64,000 nt of DNA from DASUNQ01 sp035536455. Its GTDB lineage: Bacteria > Acidobacteriota > Thermoanaerobaculia > Multivoradales > UBA5704. The notes beneath the pieces were generated by a model, which saw only the letters and a program-made list of their open reading frames with translations, made no database searches and was not told the DNA's origin. The translations under genes were made by a program, and so were the position numbers. The DNA lies in contig DATLOC010000003.1 of the NCBI GenBank assembly GCA_035536455.1, positions 38,349 to 102,348 of the forward strand, given 5' to 3'. Below are positions 9,230-18,373 of this stretch, piece after piece (position 1 is the first letter of the stretch; each line of letters starts with the position of its first letter).

Positions 9230-9537
9230 TACCAGCGCATCAGGTTGATGCGGTTCAGGTCGATGGTCCGCCGCTGGCGGTAGATGGCGATGAAGAGCGC
9301 CAGCCCCACCGCCGCCTCGGCAGCGGCGACCGCCATGACGAAGAAGACGACGAGCTGGCCGGTGTGGTCGTCCCAGAGGCGCGAGTAGGAGACGAGCGCG
9401 AGGTTGGCGGCGTTGAGCATCAGCTCGATCGACAGGAAGATGGCGATGCCGTTGCGCCGCGTCAGCGCGCCGGCCGTGCCGATGGCGAAGAGGACGGCGG
9501 CCAGCAGCAGGTACCAGGAGATGGGGACCGGGGTCAC
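9229..9537 (-). CDS. nuoK: NADH-quinone oxidoreductase subunit K
   Basis: A 102-residue, three-helix membrane subunit of complex I. It has the family motif F-L-S-I-E-L-M-L-N-A-A-N-L and a second buried Glu in A-E-A-A-V-G-L-A-L, both part of the hydrophilic axis through the membrane arm. The start overlaps the nuoJ stop by four bases, and its stop shares a base with the nuoL start. Confidence 0.95.
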   Translation of the reverse strand: MTPVPISWYLLLAAVLFAIGTAGALTRRNGIAIFLSIELMLNAANLALVSYSRLWDDHTGQLVVFFVMAVAAAEAAVGLALFIAIYRQRRTIDLNRINLMRW

Positions 9538-10031
9538 GGCTCCACCCTCCGCGCCAGGACCGTCGCGGCCACCACCGCGACCAGGAGGAGGAGCCCGACG
9601 ATCTCGAACGGCAGCAGCATCTCTTCGAATAGCGCGCGCGCCAGGGCGTGGAGCGAGACCAGGCGCTCGGAGAGGGGCGCCGTGTCCACCTCGCGGTAGG
9701 TGCGCCAGAAGAGGGTGGCGAGCATGCCGCCGAAGAGTCCCGCGCCGAGCACCGCCGCCCAGCGCTGCGCCGCCTGCCCGCCGGGGCTCTCCTCGCGCTG
9801 CAGGTTGAGCAGCATGACGACGAAGAGGAAGAGCACCAGGATGGCGCCGGCGTAGATCAGCACCTGGAGGGCGGCGATGAACGGCGCCCCCAGGAGCACG
9901 AAGAGCACCGCCACCGAGAAGAGTGTCAGCACCAGGCTCATCAGCGAGTAGATCGGGTTGCGGTGGACGACGACGACCAGCGCCGAGCCGAGCGCCAGGA
10001 AGGCGAAGAGCGCGAAGACCGCGGTCTCCAT
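9534..10031 (-). CDS. nuoJ: NADH-quinone oxidoreductase subunit J
   Basis: A 165-residue membrane subunit of complex I with five helices. The signature A-L-Q-V-L-I-Y-A-G-A-I-L-V-L-F-L-F-V-V-M-L-L-N corresponds to the conserved third helix that rearranges during turnover. The ATG at 10031 is chosen because it begins the family-like sequence; the frame stays open upstream but that part is antisense to nuoH. Only eight bases separate it from nuoH, and the nuoI gene usually found between H and J is absent. Confidence 0.93.
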   Translation of the reverse strand: METAVFALFAFLALGSALVVVVHRNPIYSLMSLVLTLFSVAVLFVLLGAPFIAALQVLIYAGAILVLFLFVVMLLNLQREESPGGQAAQRWAAVLGAGLFGGMLATLFWRTYREVDTAPLSERLVSLHALARALFEEMLLPFEIVGLLLLVAVVAATVLARRVEP

Positions 10032-10039
10032 CGCGCCGC

Positions 10040-11056
10040 CTAGAGCCACCCCGCCAGGACCATCGCCGCCACCGCGACGGCGTTGAGCAGCGCCAGCGGC
10101 AGCAGCACCTTCCACCCCAGCCGCATCAGCTGGTCGTAGCGGAAGCGCGGCACGCTCCAGCGCACCCAGACGAAGACCATCATGCAGAGCGCGATCTTGC
10201 CGACCAGGACGGCGACGCCGAGCGCCGCCCCCGGCCACCCTTGGAGGTCCACCCCCGGCAGGCTCCAGCCGCCCAGGTAGAGGGTGACGCCGAGCGCCGA
10301 GAGTGCCGCCATCGAGGTGTACTCGGCCATGAAGAACGCCGCGAAGCGCATGGCGCTGTACTCGGTGTGGAAGCCGGCGATGAGCTCCGACTCCGCCTCC
10401 GCCAGGTCGAAGGGGAGGCGGTTGGTCTCGGCGAAGGCGCAGACGATGAAGACGAGGAAGCCGATCGGCTGAGTCAAGGCCATCCACAGGTGCTCGCGCT
10501 GGTAGGCGACGACGTCGCCGAGATGGAAGGAGCCGACCGGCATCAGCGTCGCCACCACGGCGACCGTCAGCGCCAGCTCGTAGCTCACCATCTGCGCCGA
10601 GGCGCGGATGCCGGCGATCAGCGAGAACTTGTTGTTCGAGGCGTACCCGGCGATGACCATCGAGTAGACGCCGAGGCTCGAGAGGGCGAGGAAGAGGAGG
10701 ACGCCGGCGTCGACGTCGGCCACCACCAGGCGGACGGTGCGGCCGTCGATCGTCAGGTCGGGGCCGAAGGGGATGACGGTGTAGGTCGAGAAGGCGGGGA
10801 GGAGCGCCAGGACCGGCGCCATCAGGTAGAGCGGCTTGTCGACGTTGTTGGGGGTCAGGTCCTCTTTGAAGAGGAACTTGACGGCGTCGGCGAGCGGCTG
10901 GAAGAGGCCGAGCGGACCGACACGGTTGGGGCCGGGGCGGTCCTGGATCAGCGCCGCCGCCCGCCGCTCGACCCAGTTCATGATCGGCGCGACGTTGAAC
11001 ATGATCCCGAGCATCACCGCCATCTTGGCGACGGTGATCGCGAGATCGTCGCTCAC
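10040..11056 (-). CDS. nuoH: NADH-quinone oxidoreductase subunit H
   Basis: A 338-residue membrane subunit that forms much of the quinone-binding site at the junction of the two arms of complex I. Conserved stretches are E-R-R-A-A-A-L-I-Q-D-R-P-G-P-N-R-V-G-P, F-K-E-D-L-T-P, the loop F-A-E-T-N-R-L-P-F-D-L-A-E-A-E-S-E-L and the C-terminal R-W-S-V-P-R-F-R-Y-D-Q-L-M. The GTG start overlaps the nuoG stop as GTGA, which fixes it inside a much longer open frame. Confidence 0.95.
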   Translation of the reverse strand: MSDDLAITVAKMAVMLGIMFNVAPIMNWVERRAAALIQDRPGPNRVGPLGLFQPLADAVKFLFKEDLTPNNVDKPLYLMAPVLALLPAFSTYTVIPFGPDLTIDGRTVRLVVADVDAGVLLFLALSSLGVYSMVIAGYASNNKFSLIAGIRASAQMVSYELALTVAVVATLMPVGSFHLGDVVAYQREHLWMALTQPIGFLVFIVCAFAETNRLPFDLAEAESELIAGFHTEYSAMRFAAFFMAEYTSMAALSALGVTLYLGGWSLPGVDLQGWPGAALGVAVLVGKIALCMMVFVWVRWSVPRFRYDQLMRLGWKVLLPLALLNAVAVAAMVLAGWL

Positions 11057-12714
11057 AGGTCCTCCTCCGCGGCGATCCCCACCGCCGGCGGCGTCGCCGC
11101 CTCCGGCACGTTGAGCAGAGCGCCGGTCGCCGGCAGCTCCTCCCAGGAGAGGGTGGCGAAGGCGGGGTTCTCGCGTGCCAGGCGGTCGAAGACGCGGCCG
11201 GCGTCGTGCCCGCCCCAGCGGGCGTCGAAGCGCGACAGGAGGTCCGAGAGGGCCTCGACCCCGGTGCGCACCTGCGCCGGCGGCGGGAAGGCGCGGGCGA
11301 AGCGCTGCACCCGCCACTCGACGTTGACGAACGTCCCGTCCTTCTCGGCATGGTGCGCCACCGGCAGCGCCACGTCCGCCGCCCGGGCCAGCGGCGTGTC
11401 GGCCCAGCCGAAGACCGCCAGGAACGGCGCGCGCCGCAGCCGCTCGACGAACTCCGGCCGGTGCGCCGCGGCGCCGAAGTCGCTGTCGCAGACGACGAGC
11501 GCGGCGCAGCGCGCGGCGGCGTCGCCGTCGAGGAGGTCGGCGGCGCCCAAGCCGCCTTCGCGCGCCGCCAGCCCCGCCAGCTCCGCGCCGCGCCGGTTGG
11601 GCGCGTACTCGCGGCCGGTGATCCCGCCCTTCAAGTTGGGGATCGTGCGCGGGCGCCCGAGGTCGACCGGCACCGAGCGGTGCGGCGTGCCGAGGAGGTC
11701 GGCGAGGGCGGCGAAGAGGTAGGCCTCCTCGTTGGTGAGGAAGCCGGAGCCGAGGAACGCCACCGGCCCCTCGCGGCCGCGCTGCCGCAGGCCGCGCGCC
11801 AGGGCGTCGAGCGCCTCGCGCCAGCCCGTGGGCTGGGCGCCGCCGTTCTCGCCATGAGAAGAAGGCGCCCGCGGCGTCGCCAGCCGCGGGAGCTGCCGGT
11901 AGCGCTCGAAGGTCGCGCGCCCGTAGTCGCACATCCAGTAGTCGTTGACGTCGGGGTTGAAGCGCGGCTTGTAGCGCTTGATCTGGCCGCGCCGGTGCTC
12001 GATCGTGATGTTGCACCCCACCTCGCAGCCGGTGCACAGCGACGGCTTCTTGTCGAGGTAGAAGACCCGCTCGGCGAAGCGGAAGCGGGTCGAGGTGAGC
12101 GCCCCGACCGGGCAGATGTCGACGACGCAGCTCGCCAGGTCGTCGTCCAGGGGCTTGCCCGGGAAGGTGCCGATCTCGGTGCGCGCGCCGCGGTTGAAGA
12201 AGCCGAGCGACCCGGTCTGCGACACCTCCTGGGTGAAGCGCACGCAGCGCGTGCACTGGATGCAGCGGTTCATGTTGAGGACGACGTTGGGCCCCAGCGG
12301 GATGCGTTCGCGCCCCGGGTAGGTCCGCTTGTCCTCGAACTGGAAGCGCGAGAAGGCGACGCCGTGCTTGAAGGCGTAGTCCTGCAGGCCGCACTCGCCC
12401 GCCTGGTCGCAGATCGGGCAGTCGAGCGGGTGGTTAATGAGCAGGAACTCCATCATCCCCGCCTGCGCCTCGCGCACCTCGGGGAGGTCGGTGCGCACGA
12501 CCATGCCGTCTTTCATCACCAGCGTCGAGCAGCCGGCCTGGAGCTTCGGCATCCCCTCGATCTTGACCAGGCACATCCGGCACTGGCCGACGATCGACAG
12601 CCGCGGGTGGTAGCAGTAGTGGGGGATCTGGATGCCGGTCTTGAGCGCCGCCTGCACGAGGTTGGTGCCCGGCTCCACGTCCACCGTGCGGTCGTTGATG
12701 GTGACTTTGGGCAT
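11053..12714 (-). CDS. nuoG: NADH-quinone oxidoreductase subunit G
   Basis: A 553-residue peripheral subunit of complex I that carries several iron-sulfur clusters. The N-terminal ferredoxin domain has C-Y-H-P then C-R-M-C for the 2Fe-2S centre, H-P-L-D-C-P-I-C-D and N-R-C-I-Q-C-T-R-C for further clusters, and C-T-G-C-E-V-G-C with a distal W-M-C-D-Y-G-R for the extra N7-type cluster found only in some lineages. The C-terminal half is a shortened molybdopterin-oxidoreductase-like domain, so the protein is smaller than the E. coli form. It lies ten bases after nuoF. Confidence 0.94.
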   Translation of the reverse strand: MPKVTINDRTVDVEPGTNLVQAALKTGIQIPHYCYHPRLSIVGQCRMCLVKIEGMPKLQAGCSTLVMKDGMVVRTDLPEVREAQAGMMEFLLINHPLDCPICDQAGECGLQDYAFKHGVAFSRFQFEDKRTYPGRERIPLGPNVVLNMNRCIQCTRCVRFTQEVSQTGSLGFFNRGARTEIGTFPGKPLDDDLASCVVDICPVGALTSTRFRFAERVFYLDKKPSLCTGCEVGCNITIEHRRGQIKRYKPRFNPDVNDYWMCDYGRATFERYRQLPRLATPRAPSSHGENGGAQPTGWREALDALARGLRQRGREGPVAFLGSGFLTNEEAYLFAALADLLGTPHRSVPVDLGRPRTIPNLKGGITGREYAPNRRGAELAGLAAREGGLGAADLLDGDAAARCAALVVCDSDFGAAAHRPEFVERLRRAPFLAVFGWADTPLARAADVALPVAHHAEKDGTFVNVEWRVQRFARAFPPPAQVRTGVEALSDLLSRFDARWGGHDAGRVFDRLARENPAFATLSWEELPATGALLNVPEAATPPAVGIAAEEDL

Positions 12715-12724
12715 CGGCTTCGTT

Positions 12725-14022
<1,298 letters not shown>

Positions 14023-14023
<1 letters not shown>

Positions 14024-14523
14024 TACTTCAGCTCTTTCAAGACCCGCCGCACGCGCTGCGGCGTCAGGTTCTCGTGGTAGTCGTCGTCGACCATCATCAT
14101 CGGCGCCGTGTCGCAGGAGCCGAGGCACTCGAAGTGGACGTATGAGCAGCGGCCGTCGGGGGTCACCTCGTCCTCGCCGACGCCGAGCTCCTGGTGCAGC
14201 AGCTCGACGATCTCGTCGGCGCCGCGGAGCTGGCAGGAGAGGTTGGTGCAGACGCGGATGCGGTGGCGCCCCACCGGGTGCTGGTGGAAGAGGTCGTAGA
14301 AGGTGACGACGCCGTAGACCTTGGCCGGCGGCAGGTCGAGCTCGGCGGCGACCGCCTCGATCGCCTCGTCGGGGAGCCAGCCGCCCCACTCGCGCTGCGC
14401 GATGTGGAGGGCGGGAATGAGCACCGCCTCGGTCGTGGGGTAGCGGGAGCGCAGGGTGTCGAGCTCGGCGCGGCCGGCGTCGGAGAGGCGCGGCGGCGCG
14501 GCCTTGGGCTGCGGCTCGCTCAC
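14023..14523 (-). CDS. nuoE: NADH-quinone oxidoreductase subunit E
   Basis: A 166-residue 24-kDa-type subunit of complex I with a thioredoxin-like fold and one 2Fe-2S cluster. Ligands are visible as C-T-N-L-S-C and C-L-G-S-C. The Y-G-V-V-T-F-Y motif before them is typical. It partners nuoF in the NADH-oxidising module. The GTG start overlaps the nuoA stop as GTGA. Direct joining of nuoA to nuoE, without B, C and D between them, is unusual. Confidence 0.94.
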
Positions 14524-14924
14524 TGCCCGGCCTCCAGCGCCCCCGCCGTCCGCGTCTTGCTGCCGCGCGGCCGGATGTCCAACCCGCCTTTCTTCCAGAC
14601 GTAGACGTAGCCGACGAGAATGAGCGCGACGAAGACCATCACCGCCTGGAAGAGCGGCCACCCGCCTTCCCGCAGGACCAGGGCCCAGGGGTAGAGGAAT
14701 GCCGCTTCGAGGTCGAACACGATAAAGTCCAGCGCGATCAGGAAGAAGGCGACCGAGATCCGCTTGTGGGAGCGGTCGAGCAGCGGCATGCCCGATTCGA
14801 CGGTCGTGCCCTTGACCCGGCCGCCCGTTTGGGGGCCGAGCAGGTACGAGACACTGAGGATGCCGACCCCGAGAACGATTGCGAACCCCAGGGCCAAGAG
14901 CACGGGGAGGTACTGCTCCGGCAG
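14520..14924 (-). CDS. nuoA: NADH-quinone oxidoreductase subunit A, probable CTG start
   Basis: A three-helix membrane subunit of complex I near the quinone site. The motifs Y-E-S-G-type (here V-E-S-G-M-P-L-L-D) and F-L-I-A-L-D-F-I-V-F-D-L-E-A-A-F-L-Y-P-W are diagnostic. The frame can be read from GTG at 14975, but that codon lies inside a Rex-like operator. CTG at 14924 is preferred: it has a perfect AGGAGG seven bases upstream and gives the usual N-terminus P-E-Q-Y-L-P-V-L-L (134 aa). It is the first gene of the nuo-rex operon and is divergent from the polysaccharide deacetylase gene. The family call is certain; the CTG start is inference. Confidence 0.9.
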   Translation of the reverse strand: MPEQYLPVLLALGFAIVLGVGILSVSYLLGPQTGGRVKGTTVESGMPLLDRSHKRISVAFFLIALDFIVFDLEAAFLYPWALVLREGGWPLFQAVMVFVALILVGYVYVWKKGGLDIRPRGSKTRTAGALEAGQ

Positions 14925-14931
14925 AGGTGTT

Positions 14932-14937
14932 CCTCCT
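14932..14937 (-). promoter_or_regulatory. Shine-Dalgarno AGGAGG of nuoA
   Basis: A perfect AGGAGG on the minus strand, seven bases before CTG at 14924 and far downstream of the alternative GTG at 14975. This spacing is the main evidence that nuoA begins at CTG. Confidence 0.55.
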
Positions 14938-14959
14938 GAGCCCGAAGCGCCTTCCGGGC

Positions 14960-14977
14960 TCGTGAAGGTTGTCACAA
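14960..14977 (-). promoter_or_regulatory. Putative Rex operator upstream of nuoA
   Basis: Minus-strand TTGTGACAACCTTCACGA matches the Rex consensus TTGTGAA-N4-TTCACAA at 12 of 14 defined positions. It lies 36-53 bases upstream of the preferred nuoA start and between divergent genes. The rex gene is the last gene of the operon it would control, so this fits an NADH-responsive feedback loop. A weak promoter, TTGTCT-N17-CAACCT, would overlap it. The site was found by eye and not tested. Confidence 0.6.
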
Positions 14978-15010
14978 GCAGTGCCGGGAGACAAGACGCA
15001 CGGGGGGCGA

Positions 15011-15946
15011 ATGCTGCTTGAGCCGCTGGTGGGACCGCAGCCGCGGGTGCAGGCGATGCGCGGGCGTTTCGGCTGCGCGATGACGGTGGACGTCGAGGAG
15101 TGGTACCACACCTGCCTGGCGCCGCGGTACGTGCGGCCGGAGCGGCGGCCGGAGCTCAATGAGGAGCTGGACCGCCTGCTGCCGGAGCTGCTGCTGCGCT
15201 TTGACGAGGCCGGACGGCGCGGCACCTTCTTCGTCCTCGGCGAGGTGGCCGAGCGGCTGCCCGGGCGGGTGCGCGAGATCGCCGCCGCCGGCCACGAGGT
15301 GGCGAGCCACGGCTACCTCCACCTGCGCGCCGCCGACCGCACGCCGGCGGCCTTCCGCCGCGACCTCGAGCGCTCGCGCTCGCTGCTCGAAGACCTGGTG
15401 GGCGGGCCGATCTGGGGCTTCCGCGCCCCGGAGTGGTCGCTGCGCCGGCTCTCGAACCAGCGCCTGCCGCTCGTCGAGGCGGCCGGCTACCTCTACGACA
15501 GCTCGCTCGCCCCCAATCTCGTCTCCGGCAGCTTCGACAACCCGCGCTTCGCCTCGCTCCTGACCTGGGGCAACGGCGCGCGGCTCCTGGAGTTCCCGCC
15601 GCTCACCTACGGCGGCGTCTTCCGCCTGCCGGCGGGGAGCTGGACCGGCCGGCTTGCCAACCCCGAGCGGCTGCTCAAGGCGGTGCGCGAGCACGGCGCC
15701 AAAGGCGGGCTGCCGGTGGCGGTCGTCCACCCCTGGGAGGTCTCGGGGCGCCCGACGCCGGGGCGGTTGACCGGCCTGGCGTGGTTCGTTCACGAGACCG
15801 GCCGCGACGGCTTCGACGGCCGCTTCCGCCAGCTCCTCGCGGCCTGCGATTGGGGCTCGATCCAGACCGCCGCCCGCCTCGACGTCGGCGCCTGGCGCAC
15901 CGGCGCCCAGCCGGCCTTCCCCGGGGGCTTCAGGATCGCGGGGTAG
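15011..15946 (+). CDS. Polysaccharide deacetylase (NodB family, DUF3473-like)
   Basis: About 311 residues with the NodB carbohydrate-esterase fold. Motif 1 is T-V-D-V-E-E-W near residue 25, whose Asp should be catalytic. Motif 2 is H-G-Y-L-H at residues 100-104, the metal-binding histidines. W-G-F-R-A-P-E-W follows. The layout resembles exosortase-locus polysaccharide deacetylases that act on extracellular polysaccharide, although no exosortase gene is nearby. There is no obvious signal peptide. The ATG at 15011 has a G-rich stretch just upstream; an earlier in-frame start at 14969 would run into the nuoA control region, and 15056 or 15080 are also possible. Confidence 0.85.
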   Translation: MLLEPLVGPQPRVQAMRGRFGCAMTVDVEEWYHTCLAPRYVRPERRPELNEELDRLLPELLLRFDEAGRRGTFFVLGEVAERLPGRVREIAAAGHEVASHGYLHLRAADRTPAAFRRDLERSRSLLEDLVGGPIWGFRAPEWSLRRLSNQRLPLVEAAGYLYDSSLAPNLVSGSFDNPRFASLLTWGNGARLLEFPPLTYGGVFRLPAGSWTGRLANPERLLKAVREHGAKGGLPVAVVHPWEVSGRPTPGRLTGLAWFVHETGRDGFDGRFRQLLAACDWGSIQTAARLDVGAWRTGAQPAFPGGFRIAG

Positions 15947-15967
15947 AGGGGGTCAACGGAGGGGGGT

Positions 15968-16054
15968 TGGTGCGAAAGGGGGGACTCGAACCCCCACGGC
16001 CTTGCGACCACAAGATCCTGAATCTTGCGCGTCTACCAATTCCGCCACTTTCGC
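15968..16054 (-). tRNA. tRNA-Leu (anticodon CAG), CCA encoded
   Basis: The minus strand folds into a complete class II tRNA. The acceptor stem pairs GCGAAAG with CTTTCGC, the anticodon stem CAAGA/TCTTG encloses loop TTCAGGA with anticodon CAG, a long variable arm is present, and the T arm is GGGGG-TTCGAGT-CCCCC. Discriminator A is followed by genomic CCA. Confidence 0.96.
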
Positions 16055-16449
16055 ACGGAGGCCGCCTGACCGGCGGCAGGCAGCGGATTCTAGAGGGACA
16101 ACCCTCGGCAGTCAACGGAACTTCCCGGGGATAGTGGGCTAGTAGATAGCACCTCGCTTCGCCGCTAGCTTCCCCCCCACTCTCCCCTGCGGGGAGCCGA
16201 TTCCCGCCACACACAGCCGCCCCCGGCGGAGGCGCGAACCCCGCCGGGACTCGCACGCACGGAGGACTGGCCCCCATACACAGCCGGAAGAAGTCTACGG
16301 TCCCCTACAGTAGCAGCTTCTCCCTCGCCCATGCCGTTCGATGAATCGGACGGTTGGCGTCGCACCTGCTCTACCGCGTCACAGACGCTGGAGCCCGAGG
16401 TGCTGATCCGCCTGATCAAGATGCTCGACCGGGTATACTCTTCTTCTCT
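16055..16449. other. Intergenic region without a convincing gene
   Basis: Between tRNA-Leu and the next gene I see no credible coding sequence. Short open frames exist on both strands but none resembles a known family. The last bases hold a TATACT hexamer at 16434-16439, only ten bases before the next ATG, which may be the -10 element of a near-leaderless transcript. Confidence 0.5.
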
Positions 16450-16998
16450 ATGGCCGCTGTCGCCTTACGGCTTGAGGACTATGCACCTACGGATTTCAAG
16501 GTCCGCGTCGCCGCTCGCCCCGCGGCGCTTGTTGCAGAGCGCTCGACTAGCGACGACGCGTTGAACAAGGCGCTTGACGCTACACGTCTCCAGTTCCAGG
16601 AGCACACCGCCGAGCTAGAGACTAGGCTCTCATCCTTCAAGCAGGGGTTCGCGCGGCTAGTTCACAATGCGGAGGAGTACCTCAGTAAAGGCACCCCGGT
16701 TGATCTAGCTGGAGTGATTACGCAGCTGCGATCCATGGAGGAGATCGCGCAGGGGGACGTTGAGCCTCTTGTCAACGGCGCACGAAGCTACAGAGCCCTG
16801 GCAATGAAGCTTCCGCCCGGGCTGCGCGCCCGTGAGGTCGCCCTGTGGGATCGACACATCAATACCCTCCTCCAGCTGCCCGAGATTCTGCGCGATGCGC
16901 GATGGCAGCTTCTGGCGGTTCGGGCTGGCGCGGAAAAACAGACCGGACGGCGATTTGACTCAGCAGACGAACTCGCACGCTACCTAGACAGTCTCTAG
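16450..16998 (+). CDS. Unknown protein paired with a RelE/ParE-like toxin
   Basis: A 182-residue, mainly helical protein with heptad-like segments around residues 40-70 (Q-F-Q-E-H-T-A-E-L-E-T-R-L). I do not recognise the family. It sits six bases upstream of a RelE/ParE-type toxin gene, where the antitoxin is normally found, but it is about twice the usual antitoxin length and shows no evident DNA-binding motif. The ATG is chosen because it begins soon after a TATACT -10-like element and removes a low-quality extension. Codon use is less GC-biased than in the nuo genes, which fits an acquired module. Antitoxin function is inferred from position only. Confidence 0.6.
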   Translation: MAAVALRLEDYAPTDFKVRVAARPAALVAERSTSDDALNKALDATRLQFQEHTAELETRLSSFKQGFARLVHNAEEYLSKGTPVDLAGVITQLRSMEEIAQGDVEPLVNGARSYRALAMKLPPGLRAREVALWDRHINTLLQLPEILRDARWQLLAVRAGAEKQTGRRFDSADELARYLDSL

Positions 16999-17004
16999 GA
17001 GAAC

Positions 17005-17277
17005 ATGCGGCGCGTCGAGCTGACACCTCGCTTCGAGAGGTCATTCAAGCGTCTCTCTCCTCACGTCCAGACCGCAGCAAGGAAGGCGCTGCGGAACCTC
17101 ATTGAGCAGCCCCACGCCAAAAGTCTCAACCTAGAACCGGTCGTCGGTCGCCCAGGGTTTTTCACCATCAGGGCCACTCTCGCCTTTCGGGTGCTGCTGC
17201 GGCGCGAGGAGGATGAGGACGGCGTTTGCTATCATGCCGAAGACGTAGACACGCACCGAATCTACCGGCGCAAGTAA
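17005..17277 (+). CDS. RelE/ParE-family toxin
   Basis: A 90-residue basic protein with the RelE/ParE fold pattern: L-T-P-R-F-E-R-S-F-K-R-L-S helix, K-A-L-R-N-L-I helix, then strands ending F-T-I-R-A-T-L-A-F-R-V-L-L-R-R and the C-terminal H-R-I-Y-R. RelE relatives cleave ribosome-bound mRNA and ParE relatives block gyrase; the subtype cannot be decided here. It follows the helical partner gene by six bases, indicating an operon. Confidence 0.75.
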   Translation: MRRVELTPRFERSFKRLSPHVQTAARKALRNLIEQPHAKSLNLEPVVGRPGFFTIRATLAFRVLLRREEDEDGVCYHAEDVDTHRIYRRK

Positions 17278-17324
17278 CGCCGGCCCGCCCTGCAACCACT
17301 ACTACCTCCCCGGGCGGGCCCGCG

Positions 17325-17640
17325 TTACAGTGGCACCAGCTCGGGCGTCGTGGCCCGGCGCTCCGCGCGGGCGAAGTCGCGGACCTATTGGAGCGACCCC
17401 GGCGTACCTCTCCCGGTAGGCCTGGGTGACGGCGTCCTTCAAGCGCTCGCTCCGCGTCTGGATGGCGCGGACCGTGGGTCTCGCGCCGGCGGCCTGGATG
17501 ACGCCGTGAGGGTCTTCGACAAACGTCCGCCACCAGCTCCGTGGCATGCGGCTTCACAACGGACGAACACCCGCCGCTCGACGACCACGGCCCATATCTC
17601 AATGAACTTGTGTGGCTGCCGGTCGGCCTGATCCCAGGGA
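17325..17640 (-). pseudogene. Decayed DUF2255 gene copy
   Basis: On the minus strand, pieces of this region match the intact DUF2255 protein encoded at 18789-19169 but in different frames: P-H-K-F-I-E-I-W-A-V-V-V-E-R-R-V-F-V-R, then P-R-S-W-W-R-T-F-V-E-D-P-H-G-V-I-Q-A-A-G, then V-R-D-F-A-R-A-E-R-R-A-T-T-P-E-L-V-P-L. Frameshifts separate the blocks, and TAG replaces the TAC (Tyr) codon of G-S-L-Q-Y-V. The 5' part is lost. This is a dead duplicate of its neighbour. Confidence 0.8.
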
Positions 17641-17693
17641 GAAACCCCGGACGTCAACGAACCTTCCCGGGCGGAAGCGTGTCTTATTCGACG

Positions 17694-18023
17694 ATGAAGG
17701 TCGCGAGACCTCTCCTCAGCGCGGTGGCGTTGCTGCTCCTCGCCGCTGCGACCGGCCAGACCGAGTCCCCGCAGCCGCTCCAGCTGGCGCCGGCAGTGGA
17801 CTCGGCAGAGAACGTGTCGGCCTTCACGATCGCATGCCCGAGCTTTGCGATCGAGCCGGCGATCCTCGCGCTCGCCCAGCCGGTAGCGAAGAGCTGCATC
17901 CCGGCGTCGAAGTGCTGCAAGGTCTGCTCGACCGGGAAGGCCTGCGGCGACTCTTGTATCAGCCGGCGGTACACCTGCCGCAAGGGCCGGGGATGCGCCT
18001 GCAATGCTGCGGAAGTCTGCTGA
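17694..18023 (+). CDS. Small secreted Cys-rich protein
   Basis: A 109-residue protein with a signal peptide (M-K-V-A-R-P then a Leu/Ala core, cleavage near A-A-A-T-G-Q). The last 45 residues hold a Cys-rich block with S-K-C-C-K-V-C, G-K-A-C-G-D-S-C-I and C-A-C-N-A. This block is found at the end of many short bacterial secreted proteins and may bind a metal or be held by disulfides; its function is unknown. The gene lies between the decayed DUF2255 copy and a toxin-antitoxin pair. Confidence 0.7.
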   Translation: MKVARPLLSAVALLLLAAATGQTESPQPLQLAPAVDSAENVSAFTIACPSFAIEPAILALAQPVAKSCIPASKCCKVCSTGKACGDSCISRRYTCRKGRGCACNAAEVC

Positions 18024-18103
18024 GCCTCTCTGATCGCGCCGACGCTCCAGCGGGAACCAGGCTTTGCCCCTCATCGGCCCGCCTCCCATTGTCTCGTCTC
18101 CTC

Positions 18104-18119
18104 CAATGCGCTAGCATTG
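18104..18119. promoter_or_regulatory. Putative operator of the downstream antitoxin-toxin pair
   Basis: A perfect inverted repeat, CAATGC-GCTA-GCATTG, ends six bases before the antitoxin ATG. Ribbon-helix-helix antitoxins normally repress their own operon by binding such palindromes, so this is a likely autoregulatory site. Confidence 0.5.
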
Positions 18120-18124
18120 ATAGC

Positions 18125-18373
18125 ATGAAGAAGGGGGCCGGCAACCAGTTGATCGTACGGAACCTCGACGAGGAGGTCGTCCGGGAGCTCAAGCTGCGCG
18201 CGGCACGGCATGGCCGCTCGGCCGAAGCGGAGCACCGGGAGATCCTCCGGCAAGCGCTGCTGCCGGCAGGGACACGGAAAGACTTCAAGGAGTTCCTTCT
18301 CTCCATGCCCGACGTCGGCGAGGACGCCGACTTCGAACGGATCGAAGGCGGCATGCGCGACGTGGACCTTTGA
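18125..18373 (+). CDS. FitA-like ribbon-helix-helix antitoxin
   Basis: An 82-residue protein with an N-terminal ribbon-helix-helix domain (Q-L-I-V-R-N-L-D-E-E-V-V-R-E-L-K-L-R-A-A and R-H-G-R-S-A-E-A-E-H-R-E-I-L), the pattern of FitA/Arc-type antitoxins. The acidic C-terminal tail (D-V-G-E-D-A-D-F-E-R) is the part expected to bind and block the toxin. Its stop overlaps the toxin start as TTGA, so the pair is translationally coupled. Confidence 0.88.
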   Translation: MKKGAGNQLIVRNLDEEVVRELKLRAARHGRSAEAEHREILRQALLPAGTRKDFKEFLLSMPDVGEDADFERIEGGMRDVDL

